Shown here: one piece after another, positions 28,444 to 37,165 of the stretch
How the letters are laid out: the number at the start of each line of letters is the position of its first letter
How positions within the stretch are numbered: the stretch's first letter is position 1
DNA from: Anaerolineales bacterium
GTDB taxonomy: Bacteria; Chloroflexota; Anaerolineae; 4572-78; J111
Direction: 5' to 3'
Length of the DNA: 64,000 nucleotides
Assembly: GCA_020634855.1 (NCBI GenBank)
Contig: JACKAU010000014.1
Location: 1 to 64,000, forward strand
Translations under genes and position numbers: made by a program
Notes under the pieces: generated by a model
The model's database searches: none
The model's input: only the letters and a program-made list of their open reading frames with translations
What the model was told of the DNA's origin: nothing

Positions 28444-29937
28444 TTAAGGGAGAATTCCGTCGATGATACAGCTCAATACCTGCCGGACCCCTAACGGGAT
28501 CAAATCCCCGGCCACGCCTGAACCTTTGACATCCATACCGACTAAAAAACAGTTTTCAATCGGGGTCACCGGATCGAGCCGGTTAGAGCCGGTTTGGCCA
28601 AAGGTTTGGCCGGTCTCGGCGCCGGGCCAACTGCCGGTGAAAAACATCGGCACCGACCACTCGAGTACATCGTCAAAATGGGGAAAGAGGTCGCGTAGAT
28701 CGGCCAGCGCCAGCGCCAACTCAGCCGAACGATCATCGCTGTAGGTGGGGAAAAAGGCATCGAACAGATGGAGGTCGTTCTTGGCCAGCGACGGGTCGAG
28801 CCGGGTGGGTGAAAAAATGCCGACTACCCGACGGCACTGGGGAGTCATGGTGATGGGCGCTTCGGTAAAAAGCGGTTCGCGGGTGGCGCAGAACAGGGCG
28901 GCGCACTCTACGCCTTTGAGATTAGTCAACCGCGCCACATAATTAGCCGGAAGATTGGCCGGGCCAACCAAGTTGACGAACGCGCGCGGGCCGCCGTTGT
29001 GCAAGACAAACCGGCTGCGCACCCGGCGGCCATCGGCCAGTTGGACTCCGGTGGCCCGGCCGGCCTCAACGCCAATGGCTGCAATCGGCGACCGCACAAA
29101 CAACGCGCCGCCCGCCTGGCGCAGAGATGTCACCAGCGCCTTGACAATTGACCGCACGCCTCCGGCGGGCATGGCAAACTCCTGGCCGGCGGTCCGGCCA
29201 TCGAGCGTAATTTGAATGTACTCGCTGGCCGGCATGGCCCGGCTGCTCAGCCCGGAGGCCGTGGCCGCGATAGCATCGACCGCCGCCAGTAGGTTGGGGT
29301 CATCGCTAAATGCGGCGACGTAATCAGCGGCGGAGATTTGGTCGAGGGCGTTGTCCCCGGTTTCCGTTTGCCGCTTGCCGTTCAAGATCGCCTTAAGCCA
29401 GGCTTTACGCCCCGCCCCGGAAACCAGATCGAACAGGCTGTCGTAACGACGGCCATCGGGAAATCGAACCGAATACTGCTCCGTCAGGCCCACCGCCTTG
29501 AGCGAGGCGTAATCGAGTTTGATCTGCAAGTCGGCCAGAAAGCGGCCAATGTGGCTGTTAGGCCCCAAGTTGGTCCACGCGCCGGTGGTGACTGCCGCGC
29601 CTTTGTAATCAATCTCCGTGTAGCGTCCGCCGGGAAAACCGAGCTTCTCAAATACCGCCACGCTATAACCCGCCTGAGCCAGCGCCGCGCCCGCCATCAA
29701 CCCGCCGATCCCACTGCCGATAATCGATACATCATAATAGTCGGCTATGCGCGGCCGGTAGGGCTTCAGAGGCGCATCGGGTACAAAACAGTCGCTGGGG
29801 CAGGCGTAGACACACAGATTGCAGTCGGTACAGTTTTGGGGAATAACTTCGGCCCAGCCGTCGGTTTTGAGGGCGTCGTAGGGACAAATCAGAACGCAGT
29901 AACCGCAGCCGGTGCAGAGAGATTTGATAAGGTCCAT
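28444..29937 (-). CDS. Dicluster ferredoxin fused to a phytoene-desaturase-like FAD oxidoreductase
   Basis: 497 residues. The first 55 hold two 4Fe-4S motifs, CTGCGYCVLICP and CTDCNLCVYACP. After a linker, YDVSIIGSGIGGLMAGAALAQAG (near 69) is the Rossmann FAD site, followed by FEKLGFPGGRYTE. The rest matches the CrtI/phytoene desaturase-like amine oxidase superfamily, including PAGGVRSIVKAL. A ferredoxin feeding electrons to a flavin site suggests a reductase or saturase of a polyene or prenyl substrate. No carotenoid genes are next to it. It is about 66 bases downstream of nfo, with a heptamer hairpin between them. Confidence 0.85.
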   Translation of the reverse strand: MDLIKSLCTGCGYCVLICPYDALKTDGWAEVIPQNCTDCNLCVYACPSDCFVPDAPLKPYRPRIADYYDVSIIGSGIGGLMAGAALAQAGYSVAVFEKLGFPGGRYTEIDYKGAAVTTGAWTNLGPNSHIGRFLADLQIKLDYASLKAVGLTEQYSVRFPDGRRYDSLFDLVSGAGRKAWLKAILNGKRQTETGDNALDQISAADYVAAFSDDPNLLAAVDAIAATASGLSSRAMPASEYIQITLDGRTAGQEFAMPAGGVRSIVKALVTSLRQAGGALFVRSPIAAIGVEAGRATGVQLADGRRVRSRFVLHNGGPRAFVNLVGPANLPANYVARLTNLKGVECAALFCATREPLFTEAPITMTPQCRRVVGIFSPTRLDPSLAKNDLHLFDAFFPTYSDDRSAELALALADLRDLFPHFDDVLEWSVPMFFTGSWPGAETGQTFGQTGSNRLDPVTPIENCFLVGMDVKGSGVAGDLIPLGVRQVLSCIIDGILP

Positions 29938-29949
29938 CGAACACCTGAA

Positions 29950-30010
29950 ATCAATGATGAATGATGATTGTCAAACATTCATCATTCATCGTTCATCATT
30001 CATCAATTGA
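29950..30010. repeat. Inverted heptamer array of ATTCATC type
   Basis: The left arm contains AATGATG twice (about 29953-29967). The right arm is ATTCATC, ATTCATC, GTTCATC, ATTCATC (29977-30004). The arms are complementary and form a hairpin between the nfo stop and the next gene's start. The word equals the CATCATT unit inside the membrane protein at 24.4 kb. Confidence 0.7.
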
Positions 30011-30848
30011 TCAACCCTCGCAGCGCCGCCAAATTCCGCAGGTTATCCTCCGGGTCTTTATCGACCGGCGTTTCCAGCAAAAAGGGAACCTTTTGGAAGC
30101 GGGCGTCGTTTAGAAAATAACCAAACGGCTCAAGGCCAATACAGCCCTCGCCGATGTGGGTGTGACGATCGACGCGGCTGCCTAAATCTTTGACCGAGTC
30201 GTTGACGTGAATGACGGTTAGCCGGTCGATGCCCACGACCTGATCAAAGGTATCGATCATCGTCCGGTAACTTTCCGGCGTACGAAATTCATAACCTGCG
30301 GCCAGGGCGTGACAGGTATCGAAGCAAACCGCCAGCCGATCGCTCTGTTGGCAAGCGGTGATGATTTGGTTGATCTCTTCGAAAGTGGAGCCGAGTGTGG
30401 TACCTTGACCGGCCGTAATTTCCACGGCGACTTTCACCTCAACCTCGGGCAACCGCTCATGCACGATATCCAATCCTTGAGACACACGCGCCAGGCCGGC
30501 CTCGACGCCGGCTTTGAGGTGAGCGCCCGGATGAATGACCAAGTATGGAATTTTCAGCCGTTCGCACCGCTCTAGTTCAACAATCAAAGCCTCAATCGAC
30601 TTCTGCCAGACGGCGTCATCCGCCGTGCCGAGGTTGAGCAGGTAGCTGGCGTGGCAGATAACCGGCGTAATACCGGTTTCAACCTGCTGCTCGTGGTAGC
30701 GTTCGATCTCCTCCGGGTTAAGCGGTTTGGCTTTCCATTGGCGATTGGATTTGGTGAAGATTTGAAAGGCCGTGCAGTTTAGTTCGACCGCTCTTTTGAA
30801 AGAGGTATCAACACCGCCGGCCACCGAGACATGAGCGCCAAGTAACAT
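30003..30848 (-). CDS. nfo: Endonuclease IV (AP endonuclease)
   Basis: 281 residues, the usual length. It begins LLGAHVSVAGGVDTSFKRA and has AFQIFTKSNRQWKAK, YLVIHPGAH, VEITAGQGTTLG, VCFDTCHALAAGYEF and VIHVNDSVKDLGSRVDRHTHIGEG. These give the three-zinc TIM-barrel site. It cuts DNA 5' to abasic sites in base excision repair. It is near mutY (1.6 kb away, same strand), a second base-repair gene, but a separate transcript. The last codons lie within the heptamer hairpin. Confidence 0.96.
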   Translation of the reverse strand: MLLGAHVSVAGGVDTSFKRAVELNCTAFQIFTKSNRQWKAKPLNPEEIERYHEQQVETGITPVICHASYLLNLGTADDAVWQKSIEALIVELERCERLKIPYLVIHPGAHLKAGVEAGLARVSQGLDIVHERLPEVEVKVAVEITAGQGTTLGSTFEEINQIITACQQSDRLAVCFDTCHALAAGYEFRTPESYRTMIDTFDQVVGIDRLTVIHVNDSVKDLGSRVDRHTHIGEGCIGLEPFGYFLNDARFQKVPFLLETPVDKDPEDNLRNLAALRGLIN

Positions 30849-31086
30849 TAACTTTTTTCCTTTACAATTCTAATAAATTAGCAATGAAATTCTTTTACAC
30901 TTTAACCGGATTGGCCGTAAGCCTACCCTTATGATCAGCCCCGACAGGTTTAGTCCAAAATTTGCAACAGACGTGACTATCGAATGAAAAATAATTATCA
31001 AAATACCAGAACCAAAGAAACCCCATCAGGGCTGGGCCGAAGTATACCATGCGCGACCTGTTCGGGCGAAGAGAGGGTTATTTACC

Positions 31087-31587
31087 ATGAGTCAGATAAA
31101 TGAAGCGTCACCCACCTGGAACCTGTGGCCCGACGAGATTAAGATCTTAGTCATCGATGATGAACAAGATATTTTGAACCTGATCCGGCTGTCGCTGGAG
31201 CCGGCCGGCTTTCGGATTCTGCGGACTACCCGACCTGAAGAGGGACTAGATTTAGCCCGCCGCGAGAAACCGGACCTGTTGATCTTAGATATTATGATGC
31301 CCGGCCTCGATGGGCTGGAACTGCTGCGGCGCGTTCGCCGCCACCCGGCGCTAGCCAAGATACCGGTGATCGTTGTCTCGGCTCGAGTCAGCAGCGCCGA
31401 CCAACTTCGAATGCTCCAAATCGCCGGTGATATCGACCGGGAGATCGATGCCTATGTCGGCAAACCTTTCGATCCCGGTTTTTTATTGAAAACGGTAAAA
31501 ACGGTGTTATTGAACCATCGAGATTTTCTGCTGGCCAAGAAGCAAGGGCAAACCCATGGGGTTGTGTCTGCACCGCTGATTCACTAA
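31087..31587 (+). CDS. Stand-alone response-regulator receiver protein
   Basis: 166 residues. The receiver has VIDDEQD near 23, phospho-Asp in LLILDIMMPGLDGLEL near 62, VVSARVS and Lys in VGKPFDPGF. No output domain follows, only a short tail. It should act by protein contact. No kinase is adjacent; its stop is 12 bases from the convergent mutY gene. AGAGGG precedes the ATG. Confidence 0.92.
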   Translation: MSQINEASPTWNLWPDEIKILVIDDEQDILNLIRLSLEPAGFRILRTTRPEEGLDLARREKPDLLILDIMMPGLDGLELLRRVRRHPALAKIPVIVVSARVSSADQLRMLQIAGDIDREIDAYVGKPFDPGFLLKTVKTVLLNHRDFLLAKKQGQTHGVVSAPLIH

Positions 31588-31599
31588 TAAGCCGGGATT

Positions 31600-32703
31600 C
31601 TACTGATGCAACGCTTTGATTATTTTCTCATCAGTTCGGGGGAAAGCGTAGGTATCAAGCTCAGCCAGGGTGACCCACCGCCAATCGGCCACCTGGAGCG
31701 CTTGAGGGTCGCCGCTGACTAAGCGACAGTGATAGGCGTATAACGTAATCTTGAAGTGGGTATAGCTGTGCTTGACCGTGACCAACGGCTCACCTACTTC
31801 GATCTCAACACCCAGTTCCTCACGAATTTCTCGACGCAAACATTCGGGCAAACTCTCATCCAATTGGCGCTTGCCGCCCGGAAATTCCCACAAACCACCC
31901 AACATACCGTCCGGCGGCCTTTGGGCAATTAACAACCGTTCGTCGTCATCAGGCCGGCGAATAACCGCCGCCGTTACATCGTAATGGGGCAACGGCTTTT
32001 TACTGGCTCGCACCGGCAGGGTGTTCTCCAAACCGCGCTGCCGGGCCTGGCACAAATCCTGAACCGGACAGTCAGGGCAGCGCGGCGATCGGGGCAGGCA
32101 AATCAAGGCGCCAAACTCGATCAGCGTTTCGGTCCAGTCGCCGGGCTGCTGGGGATCGACCAATTCAGTGGCAATGTTCTGCACCTGCACCGCCCCCTCC
32201 CCTTGTTTAACACTGCTTTCAATCGCAAAGAGGCGGGCGATGACCCGTTTGACATTGCCATCGACCGCGGGCACGACTTCACCAAAAGCAATCGACGCCA
32301 CAGCCCCGGCCGTGTAGTGGCCGAAGCCGGGCAAACTGAGCAAATCAACATAGTTATCCGGTAGGTCGCCGTCCCACTTTTCCACCATTTTACGGGCTGC
32401 GTTGTGCAGATTGCGAGCGCGGGCGTAGTATCCCAATCCCTCCCAGACTTTGAGTACGTCGTCCAGCGACGCCAGGGCCAGATCGGTCAGCGTGGGGAAC
32501 GCCTCTAAAAAACGCTCATAGTAGGGGATGACCGTCACTACCTGCGTCTGTTGCAGCATGACTTCGGAAATCCAGACCCGGTATGGAGAAATCTCGCCGC
32601 GCCAAGGCAAGTTCCGTCTGTCTCGATAAAACCAGTCCAGTAGACGGGCTCGAAGTTGTTCGGTTTTATCAGTTTGATCCGTCGAAAACTCGGTGTCTGA
32701 CAC
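31600..32703 (-). CDS. mutY: Adenine DNA glycosylase MutY with intact Nudix domain
   Basis: 367 residues. The glycosylase half has the catalytic Glu in ISEVMLQQTQ near 48, helix-hairpin-helix LPGFGHYTAGAV near 125 and catalytic Asp in PAVDGNVKRV. The iron-sulfur loop is C-x6-C-x2-C-x5-C (CLPRSPRCPDCPVQDLC). It removes adenine opposite 8-oxoguanine. The C-terminal domain (about 235-360) carries a complete Nudix box: G-x5-E-x7-REIREELGV, where most MutY proteins have lost it. That raises the chance of extra MutT-like hydrolysis. The start overlaps the end of the upstream racemase gene by 35 bases. Confidence 0.95.
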   Translation of the reverse strand: MSDTEFSTDQTDKTEQLRARLLDWFYRDRRNLPWRGEISPYRVWISEVMLQQTQVVTVIPYYERFLEAFPTLTDLALASLDDVLKVWEGLGYYARARNLHNAARKMVEKWDGDLPDNYVDLLSLPGFGHYTAGAVASIAFGEVVPAVDGNVKRVIARLFAIESSVKQGEGAVQVQNIATELVDPQQPGDWTETLIEFGALICLPRSPRCPDCPVQDLCQARQRGLENTLPVRASKKPLPHYDVTAAVIRRPDDDERLLIAQRPPDGMLGGLWEFPGGKRQLDESLPECLRREIREELGVEIEVGEPLVTVKHSYTHFKITLYAYHCRLVSGDPQALQVADWRWVTLAELDTYAFPRTDEKIIKALHQ

Positions 32704-33787
32704 GGGCTTTTTCCATTCGATCCATCACGATATTAACGCCAATACCCGGTCCGCCAGGCACGGTCAAGGTTGAATCCTCACGATTTAGCTCAAAAATGGG
32801 TTCGGCAATATCTTCGGCGTAGTAGCGAGCCGAGGCCGAAATATCGCCGGGTAGGGTAAAATTGGGCATCGTCGCCAGGTGTACATTGGTGGCCCGGCCG
32901 ACCCCTGTTTCCAGCATGCCGCCACACCACATATCAAACCCGGCATCCACCGACATATCATGAATTTTGACGGCATTGGTTAAGCCGCCTACCCGGCCGA
33001 CTTTCATATTGAAAATACGGCACGCCTTTAACTCAATCGCGGCTTGGGCATGTTCCGGCGAGTGAATACTTTCATCTAAACAAACGGCCGTTTTGATCTG
33101 GGCCTGGAGTTTAGAATGGTTATAAATATCATCGTAATAAAGCGGCTGCTCAACCATAAGCAGGTTGTAATCGTCCAACGCCTGTAAAATAGCCACATCC
33201 GCCAGGGTAAACGCCGAGTTGGCATCGCCCATCAGTTTAATATCGGGGTGGCGGGCCCGCACTGCCGCAATCGGCTCGACGTCCCAGCCCGGTTCGATTT
33301 TCATTTTGATGCGCCGGTAGCCCAACTCGACAAATTGGTCAATCCGATCCAGCAAGGCCGGCAAAGTCGGCTGGATGCCGATGCTAACGCCCACCTCCAC
33401 TCGATCGCGTACACCGCCCAACTTTTGCCACAGGGGGATGCCTTCGGCCCGGGCCAGTAAATCCCAAACCGCGTTTTCCAGACCGGCTTTGGCCATCTGG
33501 TGACCACGCACCTTTTTGAAATGCCGGATTGCATCCTGCGGCGATTCAACCTCAAGCCCGACACAAGGCGGTGCGAGATAATCACTGAGAATGTGCCAGG
33601 CCGTGGTCACCGTTTCGTAAGAGTAGCCCGGATCGGTCGAAGCAACGACTTCGCCCCAGCCGACCACCCCTTCGCTGTAGACGGCCACCAAAATACAGGA
33701 GCGCTCTATTTGAGTGCCAAAGCTGGTCCTAAATGGGTGGACCAGTTGTTGTGAGATGTGGTGTAGTTCAACACGCTCTATTTTCAT
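32669..33787 (-). CDS. Enolase-superfamily N-succinylamino-acid racemase / o-succinylbenzoate synthase
   Basis: 372 residues of the MenC/NSAR group. The catalytic Lys pair is in RIKMKIEPGWD near 162, metal ligands are in GDANSAFT, VEQPL and CLDESI, and the second catalytic Lys is in FNMKVGRVGG near 265. MenC and N-acylamino-acid racemase activities coexist in this family. The next gene upstream (10 bases away) is a COG3375 GNAT acetyl/succinyltransferase, and no other men genes are near, so the racemase role is more likely; this is inference. The last 35 bases overlap mutY. N-terminus starts cleanly at MKIERVELHH. Confidence 0.88.
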   Translation of the reverse strand: MKIERVELHHISQQLVHPFRTSFGTQIERSCILVAVYSEGVVGWGEVVASTDPGYSYETVTTAWHILSDYLAPPCVGLEVESPQDAIRHFKKVRGHQMAKAGLENAVWDLLARAEGIPLWQKLGGVRDRVEVGVSIGIQPTLPALLDRIDQFVELGYRRIKMKIEPGWDVEPIAAVRARHPDIKLMGDANSAFTLADVAILQALDDYNLLMVEQPLYYDDIYNHSKLQAQIKTAVCLDESIHSPEHAQAAIELKACRIFNMKVGRVGGLTNAVKIHDMSVDAGFDMWCGGMLETGVGRATNVHLATMPNFTLPGDISASARYYAEDIAEPIFELNREDSTLTVPGGPGIGVNIVMDRMEKARVRHRVFDGSN

Positions 33788-33796
33788 CGAATCTCC

Positions 33797-34621
33797 TTAA
33801 TCATTCTGCCAATTTTTTTGTAACAGATAATAATTTCGACCATCATGTCGCAGAAAATCGACAGCCGTATAGCCGTTGTCAAAGGCCGTTTGAAAAATCT
33901 GGCGCGTTTGGAGCCGCCAGGTCAAGGCCATATCCGGCCGGTTCGATTTGAGGCGGCCGAGATCGGCTGGAATTTCAACCAGGCAGCGCGGACCATGCGG
34001 CAGGTCAAACTGGTCTGGGGCTGAATAACCGGTAGGGCGAGACAGGCCCGGATTTAGAATTGGACACCCCAACGACTCGATCGACGGTTCGAAATCCTGA
34101 CCGGAAAGACGCCGGTTGACGTGCGGCGAGTCGAGCCACCACGCTACGGTAAAGCGGTCGCTGGGCAAGCCCTGGTTGATAGCGTCGGTCATTTCGCCGT
34201 AGAGATTAGGGGTGTAGGTGTCCCCAACCGCGCCCAGCTTCCGCAGGTTAAAGCGAGCGTTTCGGCCTTGCAGCGGATCGAAGGTCCAGGTCATTAGCTC
34301 AATGCCCAGCGCCAGGGTAGCCTCACGCTGAGCCAGCTTGATCTCGTAGCCCAAGCCTTGATCTTGACGCTCCGGCAGCACCCCGGCCTGATGCGAGGCA
34401 ATTTTGAGCCGGCCGTCGGCGGTTAGGGCCGGAAAGCCAAAGGCAAAGCCGATTGGCTCAGCCCGATCCAGGGCGAGTAAAACCACGCCGCCTTCCTTAG
34501 CGACGGTCAACAGCAAATGAAACGGCACAACACCGGCGCTGTAACCCCAAATTTGGGCCTGAAGCTGTTCGATAGCGCGACAATCTTCGGGGGTTTTGGC
34601 CGCGCGAATGATAATGGACAT
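33797..34621 (-). CDS. COG3375-type GNAT acyltransferase, partner of the racemase
   Basis: 274 residues. GNAT-like N-terminal segments are AQIWGYSAGVVPFHLL and FAFGFPAL, with the acyl-CoA region HQAGVLPERQDQGLGYEIKLAQR and TWTFDPLQGRNARFNLRKLG. Proteins of this group lie beside N-succinylamino-acid racemases, where they can succinylate D-amino acids before racemisation. The gene is first in the run with the racemase and mutY. Its leader carries a 13-base tandem repeat. Substrate is inferred from the neighbour only. Confidence 0.85.
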   Translation of the reverse strand: MSIIIRAAKTPEDCRAIEQLQAQIWGYSAGVVPFHLLLTVAKEGGVVLLALDRAEPIGFAFGFPALTADGRLKIASHQAGVLPERQDQGLGYEIKLAQREATLALGIELMTWTFDPLQGRNARFNLRKLGAVGDTYTPNLYGEMTDAINQGLPSDRFTVAWWLDSPHVNRRLSGQDFEPSIESLGCPILNPGLSRPTGYSAPDQFDLPHGPRCLVEIPADLGRLKSNRPDMALTWRLQTRQIFQTAFDNGYTAVDFLRHDGRNYYLLQKNWQND

Positions 34622-34622
34622 A

Positions 34623-34672
34623 GATAACCTAAATGGATAACCTAAATAAACAACCTAAATAACCTAACCTGG
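34623..34672. repeat. 13-base tandem repeat at the start of the GNAT gene
   Basis: GATAACCTAAATG (34623-34635), GATAACCTAAATA (34636-34648) and AACAACCTAAATA (34649-34661) are consecutive 13-mers, then ACCTAACCT. They lie right upstream of the GNAT start on its own strand. The rest of the gap to 34890 shows nothing recognisable. Confidence 0.8.
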
Positions 34673-34890
34673 CTGAAGTTATATTTTGAATGTGAGCCTA
34701 TCCCGTTTGAGGAGAATCTACTCTCGCCGAGTTATCAAATCCAGCGGCGTTGGGCCTGAATTTAGCGCTTCAGGCATAGCTGCTCTGAGCATGGGTAAAT
34801 ATGCTTGAATTTTACTCTAACACTGAGAATGGGCAACCTAACTACTTGATTCTCGTCGGCTGAACTTATTTACATAATGTGACATCGGGA

Positions 34891-34919
34891 TTGCATTTTT
34901 AATTTGTTCAGTGTATAAT
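34891..34919 (+). promoter_or_regulatory. Sigma-70-type promoter of the SurA-like gene
   Basis: TTGCAT at 34891-34896, 17-base spacer, and TATAAT at 34914-34919. The gene starts at 35004 (or TTG at 34941). Confidence 0.7.
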
Positions 34920-35003
34920 GGTTCGAGATAACACTATATATTGTGTGGATATCGATCAAATTGTCAAGATGTAGTATCTATAACCTCGAAATCAGATATA
35001 AGT

Positions 35004-35696
35004 GTGCGGTATCGTCTTTTATTGATCATATTTATTGGCCTGGGTTGTAGCTTCGGATCGAGGCTGGGGTTGGCGCCAGAATCAACCGACGAAGGCGAGT
35101 CGGCAGCATCGTCGCCGGTTAGTTTTTCAACCGCAACCCCGGTGCTGGCCCTGGTGGGGCAAGATGGCACACCTGCAGCCGAACTGGAACAACCTGCTGA
35201 AACCGAACCGCCTCTGGCGGCGCGGGTCAACGGTGACCCAATTTTGCTGGAGAGCTACCAGTCCCGTGTTGCTCAAATGGAGCAGGCGTTCAACCGACAA
35301 AACCCGAACGGCAGTTCCAACCCGGCAACTATGGCCGAACTTCGACAGCAGGTGCTGGAGGGACTGATTGAGCAAACGATTATGGAGCAGCAGGCTGATG
35401 TGCTCGGAATCTCGTTATCTCAAGAAACGGTTGAAGCCGAAGCTCAGAGGTTTATCGCCGAGTTTGAGCCGCGTTCCCGGTTTGATACCTGGCTGGCCGA
35501 CAACGGTTTAACTAGCGCCACGTTTTTAACTAATTTGCAGGCTCAATTAATCGCCAATCGGGTTTTTGAAGCGGTGACCCACGATGTTGTCGAGGAGACA
35601 GTCGAAGCAACCCGGCAGCAGAAACAAGCCGTTTTTAACGACTGGTTAGCCCAGAAACGGGCTGAAGCTGAAATTGAAATATACGTAAACCCGTAG
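35004..35696 (+). CDS. SurA_N-domain lipoprotein (chaperone/foldase-like)
   Basis: 230 residues from GTG at 35004; an upstream TTG (34941) would add 21 residues. The GTG start gives a short lipoprotein signal: RYRLLLIIFIGLGC with the lipobox Cys near residue 15. A Ser/Glu/Pro-rich tether follows, then a SurA N-terminal-like domain from about 80: AARVNGDPILLESYQSRVAQMEQAF, LRQQVLEGLIEQTIMEQQAD. It lacks a rotamase domain. A membrane-attached folding chaperone role is likely from the fold. A strong promoter lies at 34891-34919. Start codon choice is uncertain. Confidence 0.8.
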   Translation: MRYRLLLIIFIGLGCSFGSRLGLAPESTDEGESAASSPVSFSTATPVLALVGQDGTPAAELEQPAETEPPLAARVNGDPILLESYQSRVAQMEQAFNRQNPNGSSNPATMAELRQQVLEGLIEQTIMEQQADVLGISLSQETVEAEAQRFIAEFEPRSRFDTWLADNGLTSATFLTNLQAQLIANRVFEAVTHDVVEETVEATRQQKQAVFNDWLAQKRAEAEIEIYVNP

Positions 35697-35797
35697 GATT
35701 GTGGACATTACCGGTAATTAGATTATACTTCCAATAAGGCAGGCCGACGTAAGCTGCCTATCGAAGGAAAATCTTTAGCGCAAGGTAATGCAACACA

Positions 35798-37126
35798 ATG
35801 CAACAAGTAAGATCAAAAAACTCTAATCTGGGTTTATTTATTATCGTTGGCACTATGGCCATCCTGGTTATCATTTTGTTGACGGCCATCGGTATTCTCA
35901 TTATAGCTCGTCGATCGAGCGCCACCGATATCAGCCCACTCAGTTTTATTGTCGGTACCAATATCTTAAATCGGCTCGATGTTGAAGCTATCGATCCGGC
36001 GCTGGCCCTGGCTTCATTAGGCGGCGCCGACGAAACGGAAGTGATCACGGAAGCCGTGGCTAAAGTACGGCCGGAAACCGCTCTATCGGCGCTGTTGTTT
36101 AGCCCGCAAATGAGCAATCGAGAGAGTGCCGGCGGATTTCTGCAACTGGCGTCGTCTTACACGGCTGTGGGCGATGTTGACAAAGCGGTTTTCGCTTATG
36201 AAATGGCGGGAACCATCGCCACCCTGGCCCCTGATATTCCGGATACAGCCAGGGCCGATATCTTTATCCAGGCGGGAGAAAAGCTCACCGACTTAGGCGA
36301 GCCGGAGTTAGCCAAATTTTATTTTGATCAGGCGTTTGTGGTGGCTTTAAAGAGTTTATATTTGCAGCCGGCCCACCGGCGCACCATTTTCGAACATTTA
36401 CACACCGGCTATCAGGCGATTGATCAAAATGAGTCGGCCAGACAGAGCTTAAATTTCAGCGCCAATCCGCCCAAGGCCACGGTAAGCACGGCCCGCAGCT
36501 TGATTTTGCCGGAAAGTCCCGCCGTACCGCTGCCGTTGGCGGCTCAGGAAGCTGAGGCCAATCGGTGGCAAATTGCGCAGGAACTAGCCGCTATTTTGGT
36601 CGAACGGGGCGGTCATGCCCCGCAAGAGTCGATTGAGCGCCTTGGCCAGGCCTTAGTTGAGGAAGATGCCCAAAAGTTGCCGTTTTATGAGAGCGCATTT
36701 GCAGAAACAACGCAGTTGTCTGAAAAAATTGCGATCACCCTGGCTCAGATCGATTGGCTCTCGCTCAAATACCGAGTCGCTCGGCAGGGGTATGGATTGA
36801 ACTTGGTTCCGGAATGGGAAGCGCAAGCCGAACAAATCAGGGCGCAGTTGACCAAAACCTACGAAACCCTGTTCGCGTTGTATGCCGATTTGACGGTCGC
36901 TCTACCGGAAGTATCGCAAATTGAGCGGGCCAAAGAAGAAAGGCTACGGCGCGAAATCTTGGCCGGTGAACTGGGACGCTATCCAAATTACCCGGAGAAA
37001 CAGCGAAGAACGCAGCTTTTAGAAATCACCAACCAGCTAATGACCACTCAGCCAGATATTAATGTTTTTGTCGCCGTCGGGACTGTTAACAATAAGGAAA
37101 AATTTACGCTGATTTCTCTCGAATAA
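35798..37126 (+). CDS. Membrane-anchored TPR-like protein of unknown function
   Basis: 442 residues. Residues about 12-37 are one transmembrane helix (LFIIVGTMAILVIILLTAIGILIIA) followed by Arg-Arg. The remainder is soluble and helical, with TPR-like stretches around 115-200 (FLQLASSYTAVGDVDKAVFAYEMAG, LTDLGEPELAKFYFDQAF). No enzyme motif is seen. The gene is 40 bases before another membrane-anchored protein gene in the same direction, so both may be co-expressed at the cell surface. Confidence 0.75.
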   Translation: MQQVRSKNSNLGLFIIVGTMAILVIILLTAIGILIIARRSSATDISPLSFIVGTNILNRLDVEAIDPALALASLGGADETEVITEAVAKVRPETALSALLFSPQMSNRESAGGFLQLASSYTAVGDVDKAVFAYEMAGTIATLAPDIPDTARADIFIQAGEKLTDLGEPELAKFYFDQAFVVALKSLYLQPAHRRTIFEHLHTGYQAIDQNESARQSLNFSANPPKATVSTARSLILPESPAVPLPLAAQEAEANRWQIAQELAAILVERGGHAPQESIERLGQALVEEDAQKLPFYESAFAETTQLSEKIAITLAQIDWLSLKYRVARQGYGLNLVPEWEAQAEQIRAQLTKTYETLFALYADLTVALPEVSQIERAKEERLRREILAGELGRYPNYPEKQRRTQLLEITNQLMTTQPDINVFVAVGTVNNKEKFTLISLE

Positions 37127-37165
37127 TACGAACAGGGTATTTTGGTTTAGAGAAGGAGAAAATTT

